The notes: a model not told the origin generated them from the sequence alone. 15,565 bases of DNA from Clostridia bacterium (GCA_900753135.1 CAADXZ010000060.1:1-15565); one strand, 5' to 3'. Counted from the first letter of the stretch, positions 1-8,778 are shown. Translations and numbers: made by a program.

Positions 1-1
1 A

Positions 2-712
2 AATAAAGTAACCTTGCAAGGTGCAACAGGTTATTTATTTGGTGCAAATGAATTACATAGATTATGTGAAAAATTATATTCAAATACATCAAAAAATTTA
101 GCTGCAAAAAGTATGACAATAGAGGATTTGAACAAAGCTTGCAACTATACAGCACAAGAAAGCAACATTAGGTACGCATGGTATCCTGCAGATGCAACAG
201 ATGAAGAATTAAAACCTGTAACAGCGGGAGGAAAATTGTACACAGCCAGAAGACATACATCATCATTAGCAGTTGGGATAAATAGACCAAGATTTTATAC
301 ATGGGATGACGAAAATGGTATTAGACATATGGCAACAAACGAAAATGCATATAATGACAAAATAGGTAAAACAACGCCAATATTGACGTCATTGCCTATA
401 GAAAGCTATTATACATATAATCCGGGATTAAATAAGCCATTAATAAACGATATCCTAGGTGGAAACGAATCAAATAAGGGATGGATGGCATCAGCTTACG
501 ATGGAATTGATTTAAATACACAATATGCCTATTTTGTTATGCGTTATGCATATTCAGGTCTTGTACATGGTAGTTATTTATATGATTCTGCAGGCTTTGA
601 AGGCAATCATACATATGGTCTTCGTCCAGTTGTTTCATTTAATATAAATCGTCTTAATATATCTGACACAACTAAAACTGGTTCAGAATCAGCATCATGG
701 GAGATTAAATAG
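2..712 (+). CDS. C-terminal part of a probable extracellular protein (5' end outside window)
   Basis: The reading frame is open to the left edge (first codons Asn-Lys-Val-Thr-Leu-Gln-Gly) and ends at TAG 710-712, so this is a 3' fragment of about 236 residues. A TTG at position 14 is in frame but has no ribosome binding site, so it is not taken as the start. The chain is rich in Tyr, Asn and Gly, has no membrane segment, and carries a W-M-A-S-x-Y-D-G stretch and a near-terminal Y-G-L-R-P-V-V-S-F motif. Similar 'LRPVVSL' endings occur in large secreted proteins of gut Clostridia (DUF6273-like or FISUMP-like modules); that link is from memory and uncertain. It ends without an LPxTG anchor or a clear terminator. 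I cannot assign a function. Confidence 0.6.
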   Translation, partial: NKVTLQGATGYLFGANELHRLCEKLYSNTSKNLAAKSMTIEDLNKACNYTAQESNIRYAWYPADATDEELKPVTAGGKLYTARRHTSSLAVGINRPRFYTWDDENGIRHMATNENAYNDKIGKTTPILTSLPIESYYTYNPGLNKPLINDILGGNESNKGWMASAYDGIDLNTQYAYFVMRYAYSGLVHGSYLYDSAGFEGNHTYGLRPVVSFNINRLNISDTTKTGSESASWEIK

Positions 713-887
713 TTTTGAATTTGAAGTAATTACAAATGAGAATATATTTATAATATTAAATAAGATTAAAAATTGAAAAAATGATTAGATAAAACGAACA
801 GAATCCGAATTGTTAGACAAAATGTAACTACTACATTAGTAAGTATGGTACATTGTAAAATTTAACAATAAGGGTTCATTTTTTTGA

Positions 888-916
888 TTGAAAAATATGC
901 GAACGTATGTTAGAAT
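888..916 (+). promoter_or_regulatory. uvrA promoter, sigma-A type
   Basis: TTGAAA (888-893) and TAGAAT (911-916) are separated by exactly 17 bases, 43 bases upstream of the uvrA start codon. The LexA-like box at 900-913 overlaps the spacer and the first bases of the -10 element. Confidence 0.6.
900..913 (+). promoter_or_regulatory. candidate LexA/DinR operator (SOS box)
   Basis: CGAACGTATGTTAG matches the Firmicutes LexA consensus CGAAC-N4-GTTCG at 8 of 10 fixed positions: the left half is perfect and the right half is GTTAG. uvrA belongs to the SOS regulon in Bacillus subtilis. Its position between -35 and -10 is where a repressor would block RNA polymerase. The match is seen in the sequence; SOS control is inferred. 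Confidence 0.6.
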
Positions 917-958
917 ATATTTTGAATGTGTATGTAAATTACTGATTTGGAGGGTAAT

Positions 959-3787
959 ATGTTAGACTATATAGAAATAAGGGGAGCAAGAGTTAATAAC
1001 TTAAAAAATATAAATGTGAAGATTCCTAGAGATAAGCTTGTTGTGGTTACTGGATTAAGTGGCTCTGGTAAGTCATCACTTGCGTTTGATACAATTTATG
1101 CCGAGGGACAACGTAGATATGTGGAGAGTTTGTCATCTTATGCAAGACAATTCTTGGGTATAATGGAGAAACCAGATGTTGATTATATTGAAGGACTTTC
1201 TCCTGCAATATCGATAGATCAAAAAACTACTTCTAAAAATCCACGTTCTACTGTTGGAACTGTTACTGAAATATACGATTATTTGAGGCTTATGTATGCT
1301 AGAATTGGTGTGCCACATTGTCCTAAATGTGGTAAGGAGATTAAACAACAATCAATTGACCAGATAATTGATGCTATTATGGATTTGGGTGAAGGTACTA
1401 AAATTCAGATACTTGCACCAGTTGTAAGAGGTAAAAAGGGCGAGTATACAAAATTGATAGAAGATGCTAAGAAGGATGGTTTTGTAAGAGTTAGAGTTGA
1501 CGGAACAACTTATGATTTGAGTGAAGATGAAATAGAAATAAGTAAAACTAAAAAACATAATATTGAAATTGTTGTTGATAGAATTATTGTGAAAGAAAGT
1601 GCAAGAAATAGGATTAGTGATTCTGTTGAAACAGCATTGAAACATGCAAATAAACTTGTATTAATAGATGTAATTGACGGAAAAGAAATTTTATTTTCAC
1701 AGAATTATTCTTGTCCAGATTGTAATATAAGTATAGAAGATTTATCACCAAGATTGTTTTCTTTTAACAATCCTTTTGGTGCTTGCCCAACATGTAGTGG
1801 ACTTGGCGTGTTACTAAAAATGGATGAAGATTTGATTGTGCCAGATAGAAATATATCGCTATTAGACGGTGGATTAAAAGGCATGGGGTGGAACCAAACA
1901 AAAGAGAATAACATGGGGGTAATGTATTTAAAGGCTTTGGGTGAGCATTACCATGTTGATGTTTCAAAACCAATTAAAGACTTACCAAAAGATTTTATGG
2001 ATAAAGTTTTATATGGTACTGGTGATGAAAAGTTAGACTTTAGATATGAAAGTTCTACTGGCGTTAGAAACTTTACCGCACCTTTTGAAGGCGTAATCAA
2101 TACTATGGAAAGAAGATACAGAGAAACGTCTTCAAATGGCATGAGAGAATTTTATGAGATGTATATGACAGAATCACACTGTTATGAATGTAACGGTGCA
2201 AGGCTTAACAAATCTGCACTTGCTGTTACTGTTGGTGGGAAAAATATATATGAACTTACATCTATGTCTGTTACAGAAATTAAAAAGTTTATTGAAAATT
2301 TAAAACTTACAGAAAAGGAAAAGATAATTGCACAACAGATTGTTAAAGAGTTAAATGCAAGGTTGCAATTCTTAATTGATGTTGGTCTTGAGTATTTAAC
2401 CTTATCTAGAAATGCTGGAACATTATCTGGTGGTGAAGCTCAAAGAATTAGGCTTGCAACTCAAATTGGTTCTGGGCTTATGGGGGTTTTATATATACTT
2501 GATGAACCAAGTATTGGACTTCATCAAAGAGATAATGAAAAGCTTATTGCAACGCTAAAAAAATTGAGAGATTTGGGAAATACTTTAATAGTTGTAGAAC
2601 ATGATGAAGATACAATGTATGCTGCGGATCATATTATAGATATTGGACCGGGTGCGGGTGTGCATGGTGGAAATGTTGTGGCTGAAGGAACTGCAGAAGA
2701 ATTAAAGAAAAATCCTAATTCAATTACAGGAAAATATTTAAGTGGAGAATTGAAGATCCTAGTTCCTGAGAAAAGAAGAAAGGGAAACAAAAAATATCTT
2801 GAAGTAATTGGTGCTGCAGAAAATAATTTAAAGAACATTGATGTAAAAATACCACTTGGCAAAATGGTTGCAATAACCGGTGTTTCTGGTTCTGGTAAGT
2901 CATCACTTATTAATGGAGTATTATACAAAAAGCTTGCAAATGAATTAAATAGAGCAAATCTAAAACAAGGAAAATATAAAGAAATAAAAGGAATTGAAAA
3001 CCTAGACAAAGTAATTGCAATAGACCAATCACCAATAGGTAGAACACCACGTTCAAATCCAGCAACATACATTGGTGTGTTTGATTTGATAAGAGATTTA
3101 TTTGCAGAAACAAATGAAGCTAAAATGAGAGGATATTCGAAAGGAAGATTTAGTTTTAATGTTGAAGGAGGAAGATGCGAATCTTGCGAAGGCGAAGGCA
3201 TTGTAAAAATAGAAATGCACTTTTTATCTGATGTATATGTTCCTTGTGATGTTTGTGGAGGAAAGAGATATAATAGAGAAACTCTAGAAGTTAAATATAA
3301 AGGCAAAAATATTTATGATGTCTTAAATATGACCGTTGAAGAGGCTTTGGATTTCTTTACAAATGTACCTAAAATTAAAAATAAAATTCAAACACTTTAT
3401 GACGTTGGATTAGGTTATATAAAACTTGGACAATCTTCTACAACTCTATCAGGTGGTGAAGCTCAAAGAGTTAAACTTGCAAATGAGTTATGCAAGAAAT
3501 CTACAGGGAAGACAATGTATATTTTAGACGAGCCAACTACAGGATTGCACATGGCAGATATTCACAAACTAATTGAAATACTTGATAGATTAGTTGATGC
3601 TGGTAATAGTATGTTAATTATTGAACACAATCTAGATATTATTAAAATAGCTGACCATATTATAGATTTAGGCCCAGAGGGTGGAATAAATGGTGGACAA
3701 ATAATTGCACAAGGAACACCAGAAGAAGTTGCAAAAGTTGAGGGGTCTTATACAGGTAAATTTTTAAAAAAATATTTGAAAAAATAA
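959..3787 (+). CDS. uvrA: UvrABC system protein A (excinuclease ABC subunit A)
   Basis: UvrA is the DNA-damage sensor of nucleotide excision repair: an ABC-type ATPase dimer that loads UvrB at lesions in the cytoplasm. The 942 residues match the usual family length (about 940). Visible motifs are Walker A GLSGSGKSS near residues 32-40 and GVSGSGKSS near 641-649, two LSGGEAQR signatures (near 488 and 830), and Walker B ILDEP twice. Zinc-binding Cys pairs include CPDC...CPTC in the first half and CESC...CDVC near 740-770. I chose ATG 959 rather than the in-frame TTG at 947 because GGAGGG (949-954) lies just before 959 and family proteins start with a short M-x-x-I-x-I-R-G-A. uvrB, often adjacent, is not in the window. 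The gene looks monocistronic, with its own promoter and terminator, and is probably SOS-regulated. Confidence 0.98.
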   Translation: MLDYIEIRGARVNNLKNINVKIPRDKLVVVTGLSGSGKSSLAFDTIYAEGQRRYVESLSSYARQFLGIMEKPDVDYIEGLSPAISIDQKTTSKNPRSTVGTVTEIYDYLRLMYARIGVPHCPKCGKEIKQQSIDQIIDAIMDLGEGTKIQILAPVVRGKKGEYTKLIEDAKKDGFVRVRVDGTTYDLSEDEIEISKTKKHNIEIVVDRIIVKESARNRISDSVETALKHANKLVLIDVIDGKEILFSQNYSCPDCNISIEDLSPRLFSFNNPFGACPTCSGLGVLLKMDEDLIVPDRNISLLDGGLKGMGWNQTKENNMGVMYLKALGEHYHVDVSKPIKDLPKDFMDKVLYGTGDEKLDFRYESSTGVRNFTAPFEGVINTMERRYRETSSNGMREFYEMYMTESHCYECNGARLNKSALAVTVGGKNIYELTSMSVTEIKKFIENLKLTEKEKIIAQQIVKELNARLQFLIDVGLEYLTLSRNAGTLSGGEAQRIRLATQIGSGLMGVLYILDEPSIGLHQRDNEKLIATLKKLRDLGNTLIVVEHDEDTMYAADHIIDIGPGAGVHGGNVVAEGTAEELKKNPNSITGKYLSGELKILVPEKRRKGNKKYLEVIGAAENNLKNIDVKIPLGKMVAITGVSGSGKSSLINGVLYKKLANELNRANLKQGKYKEIKGIENLDKVIAIDQSPIGRTPRSNPATYIGVFDLIRDLFAETNEAKMRGYSKGRFSFNVEGGRCESCEGEGIVKIEMHFLSDVYVPCDVCGGKRYNRETLEVKYKGKNIYDVLNMTVEEALDFFTNVPKIKNKIQTLYDVGLGYIKLGQSSTTLSGGEAQRVKLANELCKKSTGKTMYILDEPTTGLHMADIHKLIEILDRLVDAGNSMLIIEHNLDIIKIADHIIDLGPEGGINGGQIIAQGTPEEVAKVEGSYTGKFLKKYLKK

Positions 3788-3796
3788 AGATAAATG

Positions 3797-3834
3797 TGAC
3801 TATTTTCTTTTGTAGAAGATAGTTATATTTTTTT
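3797..3834 (+). terminator. intrinsic terminator of uvrA
   Basis: ACTATTTTC (3799-3807) pairs with GAAGATAGT (3815-3823) with one G-U pair and a 7-base loop. A T-rich tail ending in a run of seven T follows. It lies 12 bases after the uvrA stop. Confidence 0.75.
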
Positions 3835-3924
3835 AAATGATATCTGTATACTTTTTATGTTTTCTTTACATAAGCAAACTTGCAAATCCTTGGGAGAGTA
3901 AGACTTAAATGACAAATTTAGTCT

Positions 3925-3953
3925 TTGACATTACTACAAAAGTGTGCTATACT
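3925..3953 (+). promoter_or_regulatory. strong sigma-A promoter of veg
   Basis: TTGACA (3925-3930), a 17-base spacer, then TATACT (3948-3953): one mismatch from full consensus. The veg promoter of Bacillus subtilis is a classic strong vegetative promoter, and this one also looks strong. Confidence 0.85.
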
Positions 3954-3986
3954 TGAGGCATACTGAAGAATAAAGGGGTGGTTATT

Positions 3987-4274
3987 GTGGGTATTGAAAA
4001 AAGCAATATTAATGAGGTAAAGAAAAATATAGAAGATTGTGTTGGTCAAAAAGTACTACTTCGTGGAAGTCTTGGTAGAAATAAAAGTTTCGAAAAGCAA
4101 GGCACCCTTGTTAACACTTATCCCAATATATTTGTAGTAAAGATGGATGATAGCCAAAGAAACGTTACATACAGTTACACAGATGTATTAACAAAATCAG
4201 TTGAATTAGGAATTGAAAGTAATGGGGGATATAATTCAATTCTTGACACAATGGCTCCAAAAACGAATCTTTAA
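3987..4274 (+). CDS. veg: Veg family protein
   Basis: This is a small cytoplasmic protein of the Veg (DUF1021) family. It shows the family core: G-Q-K-V-L-L-R-G-S-x-G-R-N-K, then a NTYPNIFVV stretch, then V-T-Y-S-Y-T-D-V-L-T. In Bacillus subtilis Veg is abundant and has been linked to biofilm gene control; its molecular role in Clostridia is unclear. I chose GTG 3987 (95 residues) over the in-frame GTG 3978, because AAAGGGG (3972-3978) is then 8 bases upstream and the family starts close to this point. Position 3978 lies inside the ribosome binding site. The gene stands alone between a strong promoter and two terminators. Confidence 0.92.
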   Translation: MGIEKSNINEVKKNIEDCVGQKVLLRGSLGRNKSFEKQGTLVNTYPNIFVVKMDDSQRNVTYSYTDVLTKSVELGIESNGGYNSILDTMAPKTNL

Positions 4275-4305
4275 AGAGAACTATTACTGGTTCTCTTTTG
4301 TTTTC
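4273..4305 (+). terminator. intrinsic terminator of veg
   Basis: AAAGAGAAC (4273-4281) pairs perfectly with GTTCTCTTT (4290-4298) around an 8-base loop, followed by a T-rich tail. The hairpin starts inside the veg stop codon. Confidence 0.85.
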
Positions 4306-4365
4306 TAATGATATAACTAACATGTTATATATAATAATTTCATATATGATTGAATATAAAAAGGT

Positions 4366-4402
4366 GAAGATATAATTTTAAAACTTTATATCTTCTTTTT
4401 TT
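4366..4402 (+). terminator. second strong terminator between veg and the SPOCS gene
   Basis: GAAGATATAA (4366-4375) and TTATATCTTC (4386-4395) form a perfect 10-bp stem followed by seven T. An A-run sits at the left foot, so it could also act on the minus strand. It insulates the sporulation-type cluster from the strong veg promoter. Confidence 0.8.
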
Positions 4403-4450
4403 ATCTGCTTGTTCTAAAAAAATATCTCTCTTAATATATTTGAAGTAGTA

Positions 4451-4458
4451 CATACTAA
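4451..4458 (+). promoter_or_regulatory. possible mother-cell sigma -10 box (CATACTAA)
   Basis: CATACTAA resembles the sigma-E -10 consensus CATACAAT and lies 22 bases before the start codon. AATAT (4433-4437) is a possible but weak -35 partner. It is supported mainly by the sporulation character of the downstream genes. Confidence 0.35.
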
Positions 4459-4479
4459 AAATATTAGGAGGGATTTTTT

Positions 4480-6045
4480 ATGAATATAGAAACTATAAAC
4501 CAACCAATAAATATGACGAAGTTAGTTGGAAGTGAAAAGAAAACTAAAGTAATTGAAGGTGATATTAATGTGCCTGATATAAAGCCAGACATATTAAGTT
4601 TGACGTGTGTTGAAAATGAAGTTTTTATAACTAAACAAGAAATATTAGATGGAAAAGTAAATGTAGAAGGCACAATGGAAGTGTGCATAATTTATATGTC
4701 TGAAGACGAGAATGGATCTTTTAAAAATTTAACTGGTAGTTTTAATTTTACAGAATCTTTTAATATGAATGGAATTAACGAAAATTCAATAGTTGATTTG
4801 AGAGTGTTTAAAGGACCAATAGAATGCAAAGTTGTAAATGCTAGAAAAGTAAATATAAAATCACCTGTAACGTTAGATATAAGAGTTATGAATACATCAG
4901 AATGTAACATTGCAAAAGATGTTGTAAATGAAAAAAATCTTGAGTTACAAAAGAAAAGTATCAATTTAAATGTGTTGCAAAATTGTAAAATGCAAGACAT
5001 AGATATACAAGAAAATATAAGTCTTGACGAAGGCTCAAAGCCAATAGGAGAATTGTTAAAGTGTTCATTAAAAATAACAAATGAAGATTACAAGATTAGT
5101 TATAATAAAATTTTTGCTAAGGCAGATGCTGTTGTAAAGATAATTTATGTTGCTGATGATGAAACGCAAAGCATAGAATCGTTTGAAACTTCTATACCAG
5201 TGATGGGTTTTGTAGATTACGAGGGAATAAATGATAATAAGGAAGTCACTCTTGATTATTGTGTAAGATCTTATTGTATAAAACCATTGTATCAAGATTT
5301 AAAATCACTAAGCTTTTCTGTTGATGGAAAAATTGGAGTCAGAGTTTGTGTTTATCAAAAAGAATCAACTGAAATAATAGATGATATATATTGTCCTGAT
5401 TGTAATTTAAAATGTGAATATGAGGATGTAAGGTTATTACAAAATATAATTAACCAAACAGATAATGTGGAAATTAATCAGGGATTATTAATACCAGAAT
5501 TAGATAATATTAAGATTTTAAATATTAATGCACAGCCTAATATAAATACAAAAAATGTTTTAGACGGAAAGATTGCACTCGAAGGAAATGTGAATTTTGA
5601 TATATTGAATTATAATGAAAATAAAAAAGTGCTTGAGGATAAAAAGATGGAGTTACCATTTGCTCAAGTTGTTAAAGTTCCAAATTTACAAAGTGGAGTG
5701 AATGTAGATGTAGAAATGAATATAAGAAATATAGAGTTTGCAAAAGTAGACCCTAGCCAAATTCAAATGAAATTGGATGCAAATGTTGTAACTCATGTTA
5801 ATAAAGAAGAGAATCTTAATGGTATAAAAAGCATCGAATCATCAGATGACGCACTTCCAGAAATGCCAAGTATTGTTATATATTATGTGAAAGCAGGAGA
5901 TACTCTTTGGAATATTGCTAAAAAATATAGAACAACTGTAAAAGAAATAATGACTTACAATGAATTAAAAGATGATAAAATATATCCAAATCAGCAACTT
6001 ATAATACCAAAAAGAAATAGCAAGATGACAGCACCATTGTTATGA
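4480..6045 (+). CDS. SPOCS (DUF3794) and LysM domain protein
   Basis: The 521-residue protein has no signal peptide or membrane segment. The first 460 or so residues are beta-rich, with repeated DUF3794/SPOCS-like units; phrases such as KVIEGDINVPDIKPDILS near the start are typical. The C-terminus is a LysM module (residues about 468-511) with Y-V-K-A-G-D-T-L-W-N-I-A-K-K-Y and the ending P-N-Q-Q-L-I-I-P. LysM binds peptidoglycan or chitin-like glycans. SPOCS domains occur in spore-coat and cortex-associated proteins such as SpoVID/SafA-type morphogenetic factors, so a spore-envelope role is likely. AGGAGGG (4465-4471) fixes ATG 4480. It is followed after one base by yunB, so the two are co-transcribed. 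This arrangement downstream of veg is, as I recall, common in Clostridia. Confidence 0.88.
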   Translation: MNIETINQPINMTKLVGSEKKTKVIEGDINVPDIKPDILSLTCVENEVFITKQEILDGKVNVEGTMEVCIIYMSEDENGSFKNLTGSFNFTESFNMNGINENSIVDLRVFKGPIECKVVNARKVNIKSPVTLDIRVMNTSECNIAKDVVNEKNLELQKKSINLNVLQNCKMQDIDIQENISLDEGSKPIGELLKCSLKITNEDYKISYNKIFAKADAVVKIIYVADDETQSIESFETSIPVMGFVDYEGINDNKEVTLDYCVRSYCIKPLYQDLKSLSFSVDGKIGVRVCVYQKESTEIIDDIYCPDCNLKCEYEDVRLLQNIINQTDNVEINQGLLIPELDNIKILNINAQPNINTKNVLDGKIALEGNVNFDILNYNENKKVLEDKKMELPFAQVVKVPNLQSGVNVDVEMNIRNIEFAKVDPSQIQMKLDANVVTHVNKEENLNGIKSIESSDDALPEMPSIVIYYVKAGDTLWNIAKKYRTTVKEIMTYNELKDDKIYPNQQLIIPKRNSKMTAPLL

Positions 6046-6046
6046 T

Positions 6047-6727
6047 ATGGAAGAGCGTTTTGGGTTTAATAATCACAAAAAGAAAATTTATATATTGGAG
6101 TATATAGCAGTATTGTTAGCAATTTGGTTAGCTTTTGAATTGATTACATATTTAGCAGAACCTACAATAATGGAACTTTGTAAAGTTAGAGCTGAAAGCC
6201 TTGGCATTTCAATATCGAATAAAGCTGTTCAAGAAGTTATGAATGATGTTGGATATTTGGACTTAATAATATTAGATAGAGATTCAAGTGGAAAGATATT
6301 AGCACTTCGTGCAAATGTAATAGAAATGAATAGAATTGCAACTGAAATATCGATTAGAATTCAAGAGATGAATAATGAATTAAAAGAATCATTTGTAAGA
6401 ATACCAATAGGAAATTTTACTGGAAACGCGTTATTAGCAGGAAGAGGGCCTGCTTTGGAAGTTAAGCTGATTCCGACAGGAACAGTAAGTATAGAATTTA
6501 AGACCGAATTTATATCGACTGGAATAAATCAAACACGTCATAGAGTATATCTTGAAATTAAAAGTAAAATGGGAATAGTAGCTCCATTCACAAGTGAAAG
6601 AGTAGAAGTAGTAAATCATGTAAATGTTGCTGAAACAGTATTAATAGGAGATGTACCAGATACATTTTACAACTTAGAGGGATTGGACGAAATGTCTCCG
6701 AATACTTCACTCAACTTGTGGCAGTAG
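6047..6727 (+). CDS. yunB: sporulation protein YunB
   Basis: The 226-residue protein has one N-terminal membrane anchor (residues about 15-36, Y-I-L-E-Y-I-A-V-L-L-A-I-W) and an extracytoplasmic domain. It matches the YunB family in the A-x-x-x-x-N-K-A-V-Q-E-V-M stretch, the I-P-I-G-N-F-T-G-N-A-L-L-A-G-R-G-P core, and the ending E-T-V-L-I-G-D-V-P-D-T-F-Y-N. In Bacillus subtilis yunB is a sigma-E-dependent mother-cell gene needed for efficient spore formation; its biochemical role is unknown. The start ATG lies one base after the stop of the preceding gene and has no good ribosome binding site, which suggests translational coupling. Confidence 0.9.
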   Translation: MEERFGFNNHKKKIYILEYIAVLLAIWLAFELITYLAEPTIMELCKVRAESLGISISNKAVQEVMNDVGYLDLIILDRDSSGKILALRANVIEMNRIATEISIRIQEMNNELKESFVRIPIGNFTGNALLAGRGPALEVKLIPTGTVSIEFKTEFISTGINQTRHRVYLEIKSKMGIVAPFTSERVEVVNHVNVAETVLIGDVPDTFYNLEGLDEMSPNTSLNLWQ

Positions 6728-6747
6728 TCATAAGACAATAAAAGGAC

Positions 6748-6776
6748 TATACAAACAATGTAATAAAATGTATAAT
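6748..6776 (+). promoter_or_regulatory. candidate promoter for the 497-residue protein gene
   Basis: TATAAT (6771-6776) is preceded at 17 bases by TATACA (6748-6753), which matches TTGACA at four of six positions. It lies 37 bases before the start codon, so the downstream gene may be transcribed separately from yunB. Confidence 0.45.
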
Positions 6777-6813
6777 TATATTAATTAAGAAATGTGAGAG
6801 GTGAGCTGTTGAA

Positions 6814-8307
6814 ATGGATGGGAGAGTCGAAACAGAATTAAGAAAATATGGAATAGATATCAACTCTAAATTTTATGATTATATTGGACGTAGTATAGCT
6901 TTGGGTATTAAAATGAATGAAATAATAAGCAAAGTTAAAAATTCACCAGACGTAGTAAGAAGTATAGAAAATGATTTATTTAATATCCAAAATATCAATA
7001 ATCAGATAATTAGAACTAGATATTCACATTATAATATGCTTAGAAATGCCGGAAGTAGTAGACCAATTGAAGCAAAGCTGGATGCAAATGGAAGATCATA
7101 TATGGATAGTAATGTTTTAATAAATTCTGATAAGAGAACATACATGGGTGCAAAACAAATAGATGAAAGCTTAAGATTAGGAGATCTTATTCAGGCAAGA
7201 TATGTTGCACAAATGATGGATAAAGATTTAAGAGCTATTTTAGATATGGATATCAGAGTGAAAGAACAAAGCAGAAGCATGGAGAATATTCAAGAAGATC
7301 CAAGAAGACATTACACACCACAGGGCACAACAGCAAGACAAATGGCAACTCAAAAAAGAAGATTGAATAAGAAGAGAGTGGTAGGAGTTGCCGCCGCTGC
7401 ATTGCTTTTAATTGCAGGAATAAATAAAGCAACAACTATAAATGATCCGTCATTAAAACAAATCGGATATCATCCTGTTAACAATATTCCATATGAACAA
7501 CGTATTGAGGATATGGGATATACTACTTCCATTTATGCAACACAAACTCCAACACAGCAACCAGTACAAGAAGTCAAACCAACAGTAGCACCTGAAACAA
7601 AAATTGTTACACCTGCTGCTACTGAATATAAAGATCCATACCAACAATATCTAGAAATGATGGAAAGGAGAAATACTGAAGAGGTTGGACCATATGAATC
7701 TAGACTCGAAAAAATGTCACCGGAACTTATTTCATGTTTAGCTGATGCGATTAAAGAAGGCGACAAGAATCTTCCATCAATAATTTCTTCATTCGTGCTT
7801 TCTTCAAGTATGGATAGTGATAAAGAAACTGTGAAAAGGTTCCTTAGAAGAGTAGATTCTGTAATAGGGGAAGATAAAGATCCATTTATAATTGCATATC
7901 ATGTGGGACCAGTACTAGATACTTTGATAAAATATGATGTTATGCAAAATAAGGATGGAAAGATATCTATGGATGAGATGGATTTCTATTTTAAATACGG
8001 TCCAAAACAGAACGCTGTTGCAGTATCTTTGCAAAAAGTAAAAGTGAACTCAAGAGGATATAAAGAAAGAGTAAAAGATGCAAAGTATTTGATAAATGGT
8101 AATACAAAATCTAATAGTAGATTAGTTAGATTAAGTTTGGCTAGAGGAACCCTTGCATATGTACTTGGTGAGGGAGATGAAAAGGCTAAAATCGGATTTA
8201 CAGAAATATCACAAAATTCCGTTATTGGTGATGCTTTAAGTGTTGCGAAAAACGGTATGTTAGATCTTATAGATGACATAGAACGTGGAAATGAAATGGA
8301 TAGATAA
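6814..8307 (+). CDS. hypothetical single-pass membrane protein with an EF-hand-like loop
   Basis: I do not recognise this 497-residue protein. Residues 1-185 are charged, mostly helical and without a signal peptide. A short hydrophobic segment follows a basic patch at about 188-203 (R-V-V-G-V-A-A-A-A-L-L-L-I-A-G-I), predicting a cytoplasmic N-terminus and an exported C-terminal part. Residues about 240-275 are a Thr/Pro/Gln-rich linker. The C-terminal domain (about 285-495) contains M-Q-N-K-D-G-K-I-S-M-D-E near 378-389. This fits an EF-hand loop at positions 3, 5, 6, 8, 9 and 12 but has Met instead of Asp at position 1. The start is supported by GAGAGGTGAG (6796-6805). It follows yunB and ends at a convergent terminator. 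A role in sporulation is only suggested by the neighbours. Confidence 0.8.
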   Translation: MDGRVETELRKYGIDINSKFYDYIGRSIALGIKMNEIISKVKNSPDVVRSIENDLFNIQNINNQIIRTRYSHYNMLRNAGSSRPIEAKLDANGRSYMDSNVLINSDKRTYMGAKQIDESLRLGDLIQARYVAQMMDKDLRAILDMDIRVKEQSRSMENIQEDPRRHYTPQGTTARQMATQKRRLNKKRVVGVAAAALLLIAGINKATTINDPSLKQIGYHPVNNIPYEQRIEDMGYTTSIYATQTPTQQPVQEVKPTVAPETKIVTPAATEYKDPYQQYLEMMERRNTEEVGPYESRLEKMSPELISCLADAIKEGDKNLPSIISSFVLSSSMDSDKETVKRFLRRVDSVIGEDKDPFIIAYHVGPVLDTLIKYDVMQNKDGKISMDEMDFYFKYGPKQNAVAVSLQKVKVNSRGYKERVKDAKYLINGNTKSNSRLVRLSLARGTLAYVLGEGDEKAKIGFTEISQNSVIGDALSVAKNGMLDLIDDIERGNEMDR

Positions 8308-8320
8308 ATAAATATAAAGA

Positions 8321-8352
8321 AAACCCTACAGTTGTTTGAAACTGTAGGGTTT
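8321..8352. terminator. bidirectional terminator between convergent genes
   Basis: AAACCCTACAGTT (8321-8333) and AACTGTAGGGTTT (8340-8352) form a perfect 13-bp stem with a 6-base loop. The minus-strand tail is T-rich (TTTTCTTTATATT), so it mainly serves the rplM-rpsI transcript. On the plus strand the T-run is short. Confidence 0.85.
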
Positions 8353-8367
8353 GTAATATATAAAATA

Positions 8368-8778
8368 TTATCTCTTACTGAATTGTGGAGCTTTTCTAGC
8401 TTTCTTAAGACCTGGTTTCTTTCTTTCTTTCATTCTTGAATCTCTTGTTAATAAACCAGCAGCTTTAATAGCAGGTTTATATGCTTCATCAGCTTTAACT
8501 AAAGCTCTAGCAATACCATGTCTGATAGCACCAGCTTGACCTGTTAAGCCACCACCCTCAACTTTAACTATAACGTCATATTTTCCTTCTGTACCACTAA
8601 CTGCAAATGGTTGTTTTGCAACAACTCTTAAAACTTCAGTAGGTAAGTACTCAGCAATATCTTCACCATTTATAGTAAAAGCACCTTTACCTGGCATTAA
8701 TCTAACTCTAGCGATAGAAGTTTTTCTTCTACCAGTTCCGCAAAATACGGCTACATCTTTTTTAGCAACTCTAGGCAT
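8368..8778 (-). CDS. rpsI: 30S ribosomal protein S9
   Basis: The 136-residue protein is a component of the small ribosomal subunit; its C-terminal tail reaches the P-site tRNA. The family core is clear: G-T-G-R-R-K-T-S-I-A-R-V-R-L-M-P-G-K-G near the start, G-G-G-L-T-G-Q-A-G-A-I-R-H-G-I-A-R-A-L in the middle, and the basic ending K-A-P-Q-F-S-K-R. The start ATG is preceded on the minus strand by AAGGAGGAG. It lies 13 bases after rplM, the standard bacterial rplM-rpsI pair. Confidence 0.98.
   Translation of the reverse strand: MPRVAKKDVAVFCGTGRRKTSIARVRLMPGKGAFTINGEDIAEYLPTEVLRVVAKQPFAVSGTEGKYDVIVKVEGGGLTGQAGAIRHGIARALVKADEAYKPAIKAAGLLTRDSRMKERKKPGLKKARKAPQFSKR

Noticed and set aside
815..860. 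Repeated GTTAG/GTAAC-like words before the uvrA promoter, possibly a second LexA box or a small RNA
   Set aside because: The half-site spacing does not fit the LexA consensus and no stable hairpin or promoter-terminator pair is visible.
2629..3306. Long minus-strand open frame (225 codons) within uvrA
   Set aside because: uvrA is unambiguous here. The antisense frame is rich in Ser, Pro and Phe, as expected from reading a coding strand backwards, and lacks family motifs.
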